42,358 nt of DNA from Selenomonadaceae bacterium (GTDB lineage: Bacteria > Bacillota > Negativicutes > Selenomonadales > Selenomonadaceae): contig JAQYBD010000015.1 of NCBI GenBank assembly GCA_029338835.1, positions 1 through 42,358 on the forward strand. The letters are read 5' to 3'. This document shows, one piece after another, positions 14,152 through 23,252 of this stretch. Under the pieces are notes generated by a model that was given only the letters and a program-made list of their open reading frames with translations, ran no database searches and was not told where the DNA came from. The number at the start of each line of letters is the position of its first letter. The first letter of the stretch is position 1. The position numbers and the translations under genes are program-made.

Positions 14152-15696
14152 ATGGACAAGATGAGTCAAGAAGCACTAGCCGTAAAACGAGCAGAACAAG
14201 CCTTTGACCGCAAGCGTCGCACCATCGGACTCTTCGGCGGCCCCATCCTCGCCCTGCTCGTATTCTTCACTCCCATCGCCGGGCTGACGCTGGAAGCACA
14301 CAAACTCCTGGCCATCATGGTACTCGTCGCCATCTGGTGGATCACCGAGCCCGTCCCAATCCCCGTCACCTCCCTGATTGGTCCGACGCTGGCCGTCGTA
14401 ACGGGTGTCGTGCCCGCCGGCACAGCTTTTGCCGCCTTTGCCAACCCGATGATCTTCCTCTTCATGGGCGGCTTCATACTGGCAAAGGCCATGATGACCC
14501 ACGGCATCGACAAGCGCTTTGCCTACTGGCTGCTCTCACGCTCCTGGGTCGGCTCGAATCCGCGGCGCATCTTCCTGGCCGTAGGTCTCGCTGCAGCCCT
14601 CTGCTCCGGCTGGGTCAGCAACACAGCCACTGCTGCCATGATGTTCCCGATCTGCCTGGGCCTGCTCTCCTCCATCAAGGAGATGTTCGCCGCCAACGGG
14701 CGTGAGATCGATCTGCACGAATACAAATACGCCACGGGCCTCATGCTGATGACAGCTTACTCCTGCTCCATAGGCGGCGTCCTTACGCCGATTGGCACCC
14801 CGCCCAACCTCATCATGCTGGGCTTCCTCGACCAGATGTGCAATATCCATGTCTCCTTCTTCCAATGGATGACCTGGGGCTTCATCGCCATGGTCTTATA
14901 CTTCATCATCGCTTATATCGTGCTGATCCGCATGTTCCCCGCTGATGTCAAGCGCATCGACGGCGCAGAAGAATTTGTCCGGAGCAAGATCGAAGAACTC
15001 GGAGAATGGACCCGTGCGCAGAAGAACACCGTCTTCTGCTTCGGTGTTGCCGTCCTGCTATGGATCCTGCCAGGCTTCCTTTCCATCGCGCTCGGCGGCA
15101 CTTCGCCGGTCCTCAAGATGTACAACCGGCTCTTTCCGGAAGCCGTTGCCGCTATGGCCGGCGCCCTGCTGCTCTTCCTCATGCCCATCAATTTCGAGCG
15201 CCGTCAGTTCACACTGGCCTGGAAAGATGCCAAGGAAGGTATCGAATGGGGTACGCTGATCCTCTTTGGCGGCGGACTTGCCATGGGTGGCATGATGTAT
15301 AAGACCGGCCTTTCACAATGGGTCGGCGATGCCATCATCGGCATGATGGGCGGCAATCCCCCGGCCATCGCCATGATTGCCATTTTCTCCGTCATGGCCC
15401 TGCTGCTCTCCGAACTCACGAGCCATACGGCCGCTACGAACATGATTGGCCCGCTGGCCATCACGGCTGCAATTTCTGCCGGCATGGATCCCATCCCGGT
15501 CTCCGTTGCCATTGCGCTCTCCGCATCGCTCGGCTTCATGCTGCCGGTCTCTACGCCCCCCAATGCCATCGTCTATGCATCAGGATACATCCCTATCACC
15601 AAGATGATCCGCACCGGTGTCTATATCGATTTCATCGGCATCGCCTGCGTCACGATCCCTCTGGCCATCTATTTCGTCAGCTGGATTGTCCACTGA
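14152..15696 (+). CDS. SLC13/DASS family dicarboxylate symporter
   Basis: A 514-residue membrane protein of the divalent anion:Na+ symporter family. The two SNT motifs of the family are recognisable: VSNTATAAMM in the first half and ELTSHTAATNM in the second, with the conserved proline-rich GTPPNLI and STPPNAIVYASGYI segments after them. It likely imports a dicarboxylate such as succinate, malate or fumarate, or a tricarboxylate, with sodium. ATG at 14152 follows AACAGGAGGG. Single gene with own promoter and terminator. Substrate is inferred. Confidence 0.93.
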   Translation: MDKMSQEALAVKRAEQAFDRKRRTIGLFGGPILALLVFFTPIAGLTLEAHKLLAIMVLVAIWWITEPVPIPVTSLIGPTLAVVTGVVPAGTAFAAFANPMIFLFMGGFILAKAMMTHGIDKRFAYWLLSRSWVGSNPRRIFLAVGLAAALCSGWVSNTATAAMMFPICLGLLSSIKEMFAANGREIDLHEYKYATGLMLMTAYSCSIGGVLTPIGTPPNLIMLGFLDQMCNIHVSFFQWMTWGFIAMVLYFIIAYIVLIRMFPADVKRIDGAEEFVRSKIEELGEWTRAQKNTVFCFGVAVLLWILPGFLSIALGGTSPVLKMYNRLFPEAVAAMAGALLLFLMPINFERRQFTLAWKDAKEGIEWGTLILFGGGLAMGGMMYKTGLSQWVGDAIIGMMGGNPPAIAMIAIFSVMALLLSELTSHTAATNMIGPLAITAAISAGMDPIPVSVAIALSASLGFMLPVSTPPNAIVYASGYIPITKMIRTGVYIDFIGIACVTIPLAIYFVSWIVH

Positions 15697-15736
15697 CCCG
15701 GTATCCGTTGCAAGAATCAAGCAAGCCTCAACATAT

Positions 15737-15779
15737 AAAGGCGGCCTGTCGGCTCACAAGAGCCGGCAGACCGCCTTTT
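15737..15779 (+). terminator. Terminator of SLC13 carrier gene
   Basis: AAAGGCGG-CTG-CGGCTC / GAGCCG-CAG-CCGCCTTTT hairpin with a short loop, then TTTTGCTTTG. Confidence 0.9.
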
Positions 15780-15847
15780 GCTTTGCTTCACGTGGGTACG
15801 CATCCCAGTCAGCAGCAGTTGCTGCAAACGCTCCCGAAAAGCCGCTC

Positions 15848-16486
15848 TCAATTGTTGATGCGATAATCCTCAAAGGAAGTAATCATGCCCGAATCGAGGC
15901 CAAGGATCAGCTCATGGAACACTCCTGGCGAAGTATAATCGAGCGGCAGGAAACAGCGCGTTGCCTCGTTGTAGAACGTGCGAAGCTGATTCTCCGTCAT
16001 ACGGATGTCGAGTTCCGTCTTCGCTTTGTGCGCAACGTACGCGCGCCAGGAACGCTGATACCCAGCATAGGAAATCACGCCCCAGAGGAGGAAGAACAGC
16101 ACGATGACCCCGGCAGGGAAATGGATACCAATGAGGAGGTACAAGAGCAGAGCCAGGAGGCCGCCGCCAGCAAGCCAATGCGAGCGGGACGGCTGGCGCC
16201 AGCGCGACCCCATGAGCCAGAGATCCTCCAGCACGGCGTATTTCTCATCCATAGCGGAAAAATACTGCCGGAGGCGCCGCAATTCCGCGAGGGTTTCCTC
16301 CCGCGTCCCCGGCACCGGCGCCAACTCTTTGAGCGGCACGAGTTCGGGCATATCGCCCTTTTCCATGGCCTGATCATCCTGTTTCTCCAAGCGGCGGCCC
16401 GTTTCGTCAAAAACAACCGGTTCGCCGCAGAAGGGACAGATCCGCGTCCCTTTATCCAGCATGCAGCCACATCTTCTGCAGATCAT
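15848..16486 (-). CDS. Zinc-ribbon membrane protein of unknown function
   Basis: A 212-residue protein. Residues 3-20 form a zinc ribbon with two CxxC knuckles (CRRCGCML and CPFCGEPV). A charged, helical stretch follows, then two close membrane segments around residues 110-150 (GGGLLALLLYLLIGI and AGVIVLFFLLWGVISY), and a C-terminal soluble part with many charged residues. No known function. The start used is ATG 16486 with AGAAGGGA upstream; the frame is open to 16561 but that part has no site. A plausible promoter sits at 16557-16585. Stands alone between the SLC13 carrier and dinB. Confidence 0.75.
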   Translation of the reverse strand: MICRRCGCMLDKGTRICPFCGEPVVFDETGRRLEKQDDQAMEKGDMPELVPLKELAPVPGTREETLAELRRLRQYFSAMDEKYAVLEDLWLMGSRWRQPSRSHWLAGGGLLALLLYLLIGIHFPAGVIVLFFLLWGVISYAGYQRSWRAYVAHKAKTELDIRMTENQLRTFYNEATRCFLPLDYTSPGVFHELILGLDSGMITSFEDYRINN

Positions 16487-16556
16487 ACAGATCCCTTCTT
16501 TCTTTGCAATGACATCGTCAGATAAAATGGCGCTGGCATCACACGACAAATCACAA

Positions 16557-16585
16557 ATCATAACCTATAGATAATATTTCGACAA
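16557..16585 (-). promoter_or_regulatory. Promoter of zinc-ribbon protein gene
   Basis: Minus strand TTGTCG (16580-16585), 17-base spacer, TATGAT (16557-16562). Confidence 0.5.
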
Positions 16586-16615
16586 AAAAAGGAAAACTCC
16601 TGCTCCTGCATTGCT

Positions 16616-17773
16616 TCATTTATTTTTCCGCAACAACTGCGCTTTGGTGATTCCCCGTTCGCCAAACTTGTCCTTGATCCGGTCAATCGCCGCATAAAGC
16701 CGTTCCTTTTTCTGCGTCTGCTCGGCAAAGAGCGACAGCTCCGCATCACAATCAAAGCTCGAGACCGATATGCCGAGCAGACGGATGCCCTGACAGATGC
16801 CAAGAGACCGATAGAGTGCCTGCGCCACGTGATAGATTTCCTCATCGTAACACGTCGCCTCCGGCAGCGTCCTGCTCCGCGTATACGTCTTGAAATTCCC
16901 CAGCCGGAGTTTCAGCTGCACCGTACGCCCTTTCACGCCTTCCCTGCGCAGACGATAGCCGACTTTCTCAGCCAGTTCCAGCAGCACTTGCTCGGCTTCT
17001 GCCTGAGACTGCAGATCCACAGGGAACGTGACTTCCTTGCCGATGGACTTGGCTGGCTCGCGTGGAGCCACAGGCCTGTCATCCTGCCCGTCAGCCAGTG
17101 CCAGGAGATGGGTAGCCATATGCTCGCCCATGGCTGCAGCCAGTTTCTCACGAGGAGTGCCGCGCAGCTCTTGGATATGACGGATGCCCAGCCGTTGCAG
17201 CACCTGTTCTGTCTTCCTGCCCACGCCCCAGATACGCCCGACCGGCAGCGGATCGAGTATCGCCCGCATATTCTCGGGTGTCACGATGACAAGCCCGTCC
17301 GGTTTCCGGAGATCCGAAGCCAGCTTGGCGAGGAACTTGTTCGGCGCCAGCCCGACCGAAGCCACGAGTCCCGTTTTCTCACGGATCTCAGCCTTGAGCT
17401 TCCTGGCATAAGCGAGCGGCGTCCCCATGAGATGTTCCATGCCCGTCAGATCAAGGAAAGCTTCATCGATGGAAAGCGGCTCCACCACCGGCGCATAGCG
17501 GGCAAAAATCGCAAAAATCTCCCGGGATACGGCACGATAGCGTTCAAAACGCCCGGGTAAAAAAATCCCCTGCGGACAGAGCCTGCGTGCGCGCACCATC
17601 GGCATGGCCGAATGCACACCGAAACGCCTCGCTTCATACGAACATGTCGAGACGACGCCGCGCCCGGAAAGTCCGCCCACGATTACCGGCTGCCCACGGT
17701 ATCCCTCATGGTCACGCTGCTCAATCGCGGCAAAGAACGCATCCATATCCACATGCATCACCAGACGACCCAT
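16616..17773 (-). CDS. dinB: DNA polymerase IV (Y family)
   Basis: A 385-residue translesion polymerase. The catalytic acids are visible: D9 in HVDMDAFFAAIE and D103-E104 in SIDEAFLD. YEARRFGVHSAMP (fingers), VGLAPNKFLAKLASDLRKPDG (palm) and the helix-hairpin-helix IWGVGRKTEQVLQRLGI follow, with the little-finger domain in the last 120 residues. It copies damaged DNA without proofreading. Start at ATG 17773 follows GGGAGGG; the upstream in-frame TTG at 17791 would overlap that site. The C-terminus lacks an obvious beta-clamp QxxLF motif, though ELSLF is present near residue 356. I see no LexA box by eye. Confidence 0.97.
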   Translation of the reverse strand: MGRLVMHVDMDAFFAAIEQRDHEGYRGQPVIVGGLSGRGVVSTCSYEARRFGVHSAMPMVRARRLCPQGIFLPGRFERYRAVSREIFAIFARYAPVVEPLSIDEAFLDLTGMEHLMGTPLAYARKLKAEIREKTGLVASVGLAPNKFLAKLASDLRKPDGLVIVTPENMRAILDPLPVGRIWGVGRKTEQVLQRLGIRHIQELRGTPREKLAAAMGEHMATHLLALADGQDDRPVAPREPAKSIGKEVTFPVDLQSQAEAEQVLLELAEKVGYRLRREGVKGRTVQLKLRLGNFKTYTRSRTLPEATCYDEEIYHVAQALYRSLGICQGIRLLGISVSSFDCDAELSLFAEQTQKKERLYAAIDRIKDKFGERGITKAQLLRKNK

Positions 17774-17941
17774 ACGTGTCCCTCCCTTCAATCCTGCACT
17801 TATTGTAGCGCAAGACCCCGGCCAGCGGCAACCGCTTCCTCAAGCGGTCTTTTACCGGCTCCCCAGAAAAAAATCAAGCAAAACATGGCAAAAGAACGTT
17901 ATAATGAGAAGAACAATACTTTTGTGAGGCAATGAAACATT

Positions 17942-19117
17942 ATGGAAATATGGAAACGCAACCTTTTCATCTGCTGCCTGGCTTCTTTCATCGTGTCGGT
18001 CGGCATGAGCCAGATGGCCCCGATCCTGCCGATCTACATCGAGGAACTCGGTGTCTCAGACCCGCGGGATGTTGCCCGTTGGGCTGGTATCGTCTTCGGC
18101 TGCAATTTCATCAGTCTGGCAATCTTTTCGCCCATCTGGGGTCGCCTCGCGGATCGTTATGGCCGCAAGCCCATGATCCTCCGCGCCTCTGGCTGGCTCG
18201 GCCTCATCATGATCGGCATGTCTTTTGCGACGTCCGTCTGGCATCTCGTCATCCTGCGCCTCATGCAGGGCTGCCTGTCAGGCTTCCAGGCAGCCGTCGT
18301 ACCACTTATCGCACAGGAAACGCCAAAGGATCATTCTGGCTGGGCCATGGGCATGTTCTTCACGGCACAGGTCACGGGCGGGCTCATGGGGCCGCTGCTC
18401 GGCGGCTTTCTGTCGGAGATCATCGGCATCCGCCACACGTTCCTGCTCATCGGCTGCTGCTGCCTGCTCGGCTTCCTCGCGCTGACCCGGGTCCATGAAA
18501 CCATGCGCCCGGCAGCCCAAAAAGCTGCGCTCGGAATGAAAACGGCCTTTTCTTCCCTGCCCCACCGCGGCGCAATCCTCGGTCTTTTCCTGACCACGCT
18601 CATCATGCATTTTTCCCTGACCTGCATCCAGCCCATCCTCACGGTCTACGTGAAAGAACTCTCCCTCACGGATGACCATCTCGCTCTGATCTCCGGCGCC
18701 ATTTTCTCAAGCGCCGGCTTTGCCAGCATGCTCTTTGCCTCCCGCATCGGTCATCTGGCCGATACCATCGGCTCACATAAAGTCCTCTTTGCCTCCCTGG
18801 CACTCGCAGGCTTTGTCTCCATCCCTCAGGGTCTCGTTACAGCGCCCTGGCAGCTCGCGCTGCTGCGCTTCATCCACGGCATTGCCATCGCAGGACTCAT
18901 GCCCTCGATCAACAACCTCATCCGCCAGCTGGCACCAGCTGCCTGCCTGGGGCGCATCTACGGCTTCAACCAGTCGTTCCAATTCATCGGCATGTTCACC
19001 GGCGCTTTCCTCGGCGGGCATCTTGCCGCTTTCTTCGGCATCCGCCATATGTTCTTCTTCGTCGCCTGCCTGCTGCTTTTCGATGCCCTCTGGTATCATA
19101 AAGCCAGCCAATCCTAA
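17942..19117 (+). CDS. MFS drug-efflux type transporter
   Basis: A 391-residue, 12-segment major facilitator protein of the DHA1 drug:H+ antiporter type (MdtG-like). The loop 2-3 signature GRLADRYGRKPMIL (about residues 62-75) and the segment-5 motif C region (AQVTGGLMGPLLGG) are present. It probably exports a hydrophobic drug or metabolite. ATG at 17942 has only a weak upstream site (GTGAGG 13 bases away), but no better start exists in frame. A TATAAT at 17900-17905 may be its -10. Divergent from dinB. Confidence 0.9.
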   Translation: MEIWKRNLFICCLASFIVSVGMSQMAPILPIYIEELGVSDPRDVARWAGIVFGCNFISLAIFSPIWGRLADRYGRKPMILRASGWLGLIMIGMSFATSVWHLVILRLMQGCLSGFQAAVVPLIAQETPKDHSGWAMGMFFTAQVTGGLMGPLLGGFLSEIIGIRHTFLLIGCCCLLGFLALTRVHETMRPAAQKAALGMKTAFSSLPHRGAILGLFLTTLIMHFSLTCIQPILTVYVKELSLTDDHLALISGAIFSSAGFASMLFASRIGHLADTIGSHKVLFASLALAGFVSIPQGLVTAPWQLALLRFIHGIAIAGLMPSINNLIRQLAPAACLGRIYGFNQSFQFIGMFTGAFLGGHLAAFFGIRHMFFFVACLLLFDALWYHKASQS

Positions 19118-19144
19118 AAAAAGAGCTGCCCGCATGGACAGCTC
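19117..19144 (-). terminator. Terminator of the fucose operon
   Basis: Minus strand GAGCTG-x-CC / GG-x-CAGCTC hairpin followed by seven T, 30 bases past fucP. Confidence 0.82.
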
Positions 19145-19177
19145 AGAAGGGGAATGCATATCTGGGAAATGTCAGCT

Positions 19178-20518
19178 TCAGTCCTTCACATTGTGGAAGG
19201 CCAGGGAGTAGGCCAGGACCACGGCGAAACAGAGGACCGGCAGATAGAAGGCCGAACGGATGGCCGTCTGTTCTGGAGTGAACCCGCTGACCAGGAATGC
19301 CAACGTACTGTTGTCGACCAGTGCGCCCATGAGCGGCGTGATGATGGCACCGCCGAGGATGGCCATGATGAGGCCAGCAGCGCCAAACTTGACCTCAGCA
19401 CCGAGCCCGCGCAGCGCAATACCGTAAATCGTCGGGAACATCAGCGACATGCAGCCCGAGATACCGATCAGGCAGTAAATCGAGACATCAATCGGCAGGT
19501 AAATCGTACCGAGGCAGCAGAGGATGCCGCCCAGTGCAAATACCGCCATCATTTTTGCCGGCGTAATGTACTTCATGAGCCACGTGCAGATCCAGCGGCA
19601 GCCGATGAAGAGGAAAATCGAATAGATGTAGAAATTGGCAGCTTCTGCCTCAATGACATGCAGGTTTGCCATGGCATATTTGATTGTCCAGGTCCAGACG
19701 GCAATCTGTACACCAACGTAGAAGAACTGCGTCACGACGCCAAAGGCATAACGAGGCAGATGGATGAGACGCGAAAGTGCTTCTTTGACCGTAATCTCTT
19801 CGCCGGCATCCTTATCGTTGAGTTTGCTGCGGAAGAATGCACACCAGATGACAAATGCGATGAGGATCAGGCCGACATACGGCACACAGACCCAGAAGAG
19901 TTCGACATCGCGCACAGCTGCGAGCTGATCCGGCGCCATGGCCAGGCGATCCTCAAGCGTAGCTGGATTCAGATGCGAGAGAATGACGTATTTCGCGAGG
20001 AACAGACCGGCCATCGAACCGAGCGGATTGAATGCCTGCGCAAAGTTCAAGCGGCGGACACTCGTGGATTCGGCACCAAGAGAGAGTACAAAAGGATTAC
20101 AGGTCGTCTCCAGGACCGACAGCCCGCCGGCCAGGATGAAAATCGAAACCAGGAACAGATTATAGCTCTGCAGGATGGCCGCCGGGATGTAGCCAAAGGC
20201 ACCGATCATATAGAACCCCAAGCCCACGAGGACACCCACGCGATAGGAATATCGCTTGATGATAAAGGCCGCCGGCAGAGCCAGCACGGCATAGGCTCCA
20301 TAAAAGGCCACCTGTACCAGGGACGAATCCACCGCTTTTATCATGAATATCTTGGCAAATGACGGCACAAGATTATCGGTCATATTGTTGAGCAGGCCCC
20401 AAAGTGCAAAGCACGTGACGAGCAGTCCGAAATAGAATCGGTATTCCTTCGGCACGACGGGTGCGGAAGCTTCCTGCATCTCTGGCTGCACAACAGCTGC
20501 TAACCCTTCTTCTTTCAT
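19178..20518 (-). CDS. fucP: L-fucose:H+ symporter
   Basis: A 446-residue 12-segment transporter of the FucP family (FHS branch of MFS). The N-terminal block FALWGLLNNMTDNLVPSFAK and the stretch FAQAFNPLGSMAGLFLAKYV match the FucP pattern, including the acidic residue in segment 1 that binds the sugar and proton in the E. coli protein. It imports L-fucose with a proton. Last gene of the fuc operon, 83 bases after fucA, with an AAGGAGGGC site. The location next to fucA-fucU-kinase-fucI makes the substrate assignment firm. Confidence 0.95.
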   Translation of the reverse strand: MKEEGLAAVVQPEMQEASAPVVPKEYRFYFGLLVTCFALWGLLNNMTDNLVPSFAKIFMIKAVDSSLVQVAFYGAYAVLALPAAFIIKRYSYRVGVLVGLGFYMIGAFGYIPAAILQSYNLFLVSIFILAGGLSVLETTCNPFVLSLGAESTSVRRLNFAQAFNPLGSMAGLFLAKYVILSHLNPATLEDRLAMAPDQLAAVRDVELFWVCVPYVGLILIAFVIWCAFFRSKLNDKDAGEEITVKEALSRLIHLPRYAFGVVTQFFYVGVQIAVWTWTIKYAMANLHVIEAEAANFYIYSIFLFIGCRWICTWLMKYITPAKMMAVFALGGILCCLGTIYLPIDVSIYCLIGISGCMSLMFPTIYGIALRGLGAEVKFGAAGLIMAILGGAIITPLMGALVDNSTLAFLVSGFTPEQTAIRSAFYLPVLCFAVVLAYSLAFHNVKD

Positions 20519-20601
20519 ACTAGCCCTCCTTCGGGAAACGGCCCGCCGAAAATGGGCGAGCGCCCTTTCCTGTTTCGCTCTATCGCTCTATCTTCAATCG
20601 G

Positions 20602-21303
20602 TCACTTATCATCGAGCTTTCCGTCTTCCGCATAATGACGATAGCCGGGATGGCGTCCCGTCACACCATAATAGCTGCGGAGCTTGATGAGCTTATCGAT
20701 ATTCTCCCTGGAGATCTCCTTGGGCCCGCCAAGCTGGTATGCTACAAGATTGATCTTGGCGAAAAGCTCCAGGGTCTCCATCTTGTAATAGGCACTGATC
20801 AAATCTGCGCCCACGGTCAATGCACCGTGGTTCTCGAGCAGCACGGCATCGTGTTCCTGGATGTACGGGGCAATGGCCTCCGGCACCTCATACGTAGACG
20901 GAGTGCCATACGGCGTGATGGGTATGGAGCCAAGCGATACCACCGTCTCAATCATATCGTAACGATCCAGCGGGATATGCGCCACAGCAAACCCCGTAGC
21001 CGTAGGCGGGTGAGCGTGCAGCACCGCCCCGACATCCTCACGGTCCTTGTAGCAGCGCAAATGCATCTTGATTTCCGAGGATGGACGATAGCCATCATTG
21101 GCTTCAAGGACCTTGCCTTCTGCATCGATGCGCACGAGTTTTTCCGGCGTAATGAAACTCTTGCTGATGCCGGTCGGCGTCGCGAAAAACGTCCCGTCAT
21201 CAAGCTTGACGGTCACATTGCCGTCATTGGCCGCCACCCAGCCCAGCTGCCACATCTTATGGCAGACATCACAGATTCCTACTTTGATTTCTTCGTAACT
21301 CAC
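20602..21303 (-). CDS. fucA: L-fuculose-1-phosphate aldolase
   Basis: A 233-residue class II aldolase of the FucA/AraD family, cleaving L-fuculose-1-phosphate to dihydroxyacetone phosphate and L-lactaldehyde. Zinc ligands are in place: H96 and H98 in HAHPPTAT and H159 in LENHGALTVG; E77 in PSSEIKMH is the catalytic acid. The phosphate-binding GNVTVK segment is near residue 28. ATG at 21303 follows GAGGAAATTACG. It starts 12 bases after fucU. Confidence 0.93.
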   Translation of the reverse strand: MSYEEIKVGICDVCHKMWQLGWVAANDGNVTVKLDDGTFFATPTGISKSFITPEKLVRIDAEGKVLEANDGYRPSSEIKMHLRCYKDREDVGAVLHAHPPTATGFAVAHIPLDRYDMIETVVSLGSIPITPYGTPSTYEVPEAIAPYIQEHDAVLLENHGALTVGADLISAYYKMETLELFAKINLVAYQLGGPKEISRENIDKLIKLRSYYGVTGRHPGYRHYAEDGKLDDK

Positions 21304-21315
21304 GTAATTTCCTCC

Positions 21316-21756
21316 TCAATCCTGCACGACACCTTTTTGCAGCATGACATTCGCATAGACAGCACGCTCGCCCGTCGTCACGATGGCATAAGCCGTACTG
21401 GCTTCCTGATAGAACGCGAAGCGCTCGATTGTCCCCACAGCGTCTTTGCCACGTGCATCATGGTGCGCAATGATCTCCTTGTACGTATCCCAGATCGGCG
21501 TCTTGACGGGATCGCCCTTCATGACCTCCATGAGGCTGACCGGCTTCTCGACATAAGCATCGAGCGGCATGACCTGCAGGATGGCATCCAGGAGTTCCGG
21601 CACACCATGCCCATCGCAGCGCACGACCTTGCAGTTCTTGCCCACCGACTCTGCCGGGAAATTGCCATCGCCGATGACGATGCGGTCGCTGTGTCCCATC
21701 TCGCAGAGTATCTTGAGTAATTCCGGGGATAAAATATGGGGAATGCCCTTTAACAT
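21316..21756 (-). CDS. fucU: L-fucose mutarotase
   Basis: A 146-residue RbsD/FucU-family protein converting alpha- and beta-L-fucopyranose. It has EMGHSDRIVIGDGNFPAES with the catalytic His, and the C-terminal FAFYQEASTAYAIVTTGERA ending in YxNxxLxKGV, both typical of FucU. The chosen ATG at 21756 overlaps the kinase stop by 7 bases and uses GGGAGG; an in-frame ATG at 21774 overlaps that site. The overlap indicates translational coupling within the fuc operon. Confidence 0.94.
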   Translation of the reverse strand: MLKGIPHILSPELLKILCEMGHSDRIVIGDGNFPAESVGKNCKVVRCDGHGVPELLDAILQVMPLDAYVEKPVSLMEVMKGDPVKTPIWDTYKEIIAHHDARGKDAVGTIERFAFYQEASTAYAIVTTGERAVYANVMLQKGVVQD

Positions 21757-23225
21757 GATGTGATTTCCTCCCATCTCTGATATTCAGCCTGCCAGCGTTC
21801 CGCCTGCTCTGGCTGATACGTCCGGATACCTTCCGAAGCTTTGATGATCTGCCGCGCCTCGCGCAGACTGCCAATGGCACCTGTCGAAAGCAGCTGCAGA
21901 GTGATATTGCCGAGTACCGTGGCCTCAACGGGACCAGCCAGCACGGGCCTTGCGCAGGCATCTGACGTCATCTGGCAAAGCAGCTGGCTCTGTATGCCGC
22001 CGCCTATCATGTGCAGGCATGGATACGCGCGGCCAAGGCAGGCCTCCAGCTCCAACGCAGCCTGGCGATAACGCATGGCCAGGCTCTCATCGATACAGCG
22101 GACGACAGCACCTATAGAATCCGGCACAGGCTGCCCGGTTCTCCGGCAATACGCACGGATCCGTTCCGGCATGTTGCCGCTCGGCACGAATTCTGGTGCA
22201 TCGGGATGGATAAAGGAACGGAACGGCTCTGCAGCTTTTGCCAGCTGCTCGAGTTCGCCAAAGGAATATTCCCTGCCTTCCCGCTGCCACTGACGGCGGC
22301 ATTCCTGGATCAGCCAGAGGCCGATGATGTTCTTGAGGAAGGATGCCTTGCCGCCATAGCCGCCTTCATTCGTGATATTCGCCTGCGCCGAAGCTTCGTT
22401 GATGACGGGTTCGGAAAGTTCTGTGCCGAGCAGCGACCAAGTCCCGCACGAGAGGAACAGGAAATTTTCCTGCTCAGTCGGTACGGCTGCCATAGCACTC
22501 TGCGTATCGTGTCCGGCGACCGCGACCACCGAGGCAGTCTCAAGTCCCAGCTCCTTACAAAGTGCAGCATCGAGCTTGCCGATACGCGTTGCTGTCGGCA
22601 CGAGTTCCGGCAGGATGTCCACGGGCAGCCCCAATGCCTCCAGGACACGCCTGGACCAGCTCTTTTCCCTGGCGTCAAGCATCTGGCTTGTCGTAGCGAT
22701 GGAATACTCTGCCTTGCGGACTCCTGACAGGAAATAATTCATGAGATCCGGCATGAACAACAGTGTCCTTGCCCTTGCCAGCATCTCCGGGCGCTGCTGT
22801 TTCAGCGAGAGCAGCTGAAAGAGCGTATTGATGGGCATGATCTGATTGCCGGTAAGGTGATAAAGCTCCTCCCGTGAGATGCAATGCAGGGCTTCTTCAA
22901 CCATGCCGGAAGTACGCGCATCCCGATAATGAACGGGATTCTCCAGCAGATACCCTTGCTCATCCAAAAGGCCAAAATCCACGCCCCAGGTATCAATGCC
23001 AACACTCGTGAAGGAACCAGCAAGATGTGCCTTGATCATCCCCTGCTTGATCTCATGGAACAAACGCAGGATATCCCAATACATCGTCCCGCGTACCATG
23101 ACGGGATCATTGGCAAAACGGTGGACCTCTTCCATGTGGATGCTGCGGCCATCGAACCTGCCGATGACCGCCCTGCCACTCGAGGCACCGAAGTCAAAGG
23201 CGAGTACGCGTTTTTCTTCGGTCAT
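21750..23225 (-). CDS. Rhamnulokinase-type (FGGY) kinase acting as L-fuculokinase
   Basis: A 491-residue FGGY sugar kinase. It matches RhaB rather than E. coli FucK: FDFGASSGRAVIG at the start, GIDTWGVDFGLLDEQG, NTLFQLLSL, ANITNEGGYGGK, LKNIIGLWLIQ, and GPVEATVLGNI near the end. Because it sits between fucI and fucU, the natural inference is phosphorylation of L-fuculose at O1; L-rhamnulose activity is possible too. ATG at 23225 follows AGGAGATAGG and starts 27 bases after fucI. Its stop overlaps fucU. Confidence 0.9.
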   Translation of the reverse strand: MTEEKRVLAFDFGASSGRAVIGRFDGRSIHMEEVHRFANDPVMVRGTMYWDILRLFHEIKQGMIKAHLAGSFTSVGIDTWGVDFGLLDEQGYLLENPVHYRDARTSGMVEEALHCISREELYHLTGNQIMPINTLFQLLSLKQQRPEMLARARTLLFMPDLMNYFLSGVRKAEYSIATTSQMLDAREKSWSRRVLEALGLPVDILPELVPTATRIGKLDAALCKELGLETASVVAVAGHDTQSAMAAVPTEQENFLFLSCGTWSLLGTELSEPVINEASAQANITNEGGYGGKASFLKNIIGLWLIQECRRQWQREGREYSFGELEQLAKAAEPFRSFIHPDAPEFVPSGNMPERIRAYCRRTGQPVPDSIGAVVRCIDESLAMRYRQAALELEACLGRAYPCLHMIGGGIQSQLLCQMTSDACARPVLAGPVEATVLGNITLQLLSTGAIGSLREARQIIKASEGIRTYQPEQAERWQAEYQRWEEITSC

Positions 23226-23252
23226 CCTATCTCCTCCAACTCAAGTATTGCC

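Noticed and set aside
16562-16615. Possible terminator after dinB
   Set aside because: Only a weak AGGA/TCCT stem before a T run; too poor to call.
17831-17853. Hairpin ACCGCTT / AAGCGGT followed by CTTTT on the plus strand
   Set aside because: Looks like a terminator but no plus-strand gene precedes it; could end an unseen antisense transcript, so not listed as a feature.
19154-20362. 402-codon open frame on the plus strand
   Set aside because: Antisense to fucP, rich in Asp/Arg/His and without a start site; fucP is certain.
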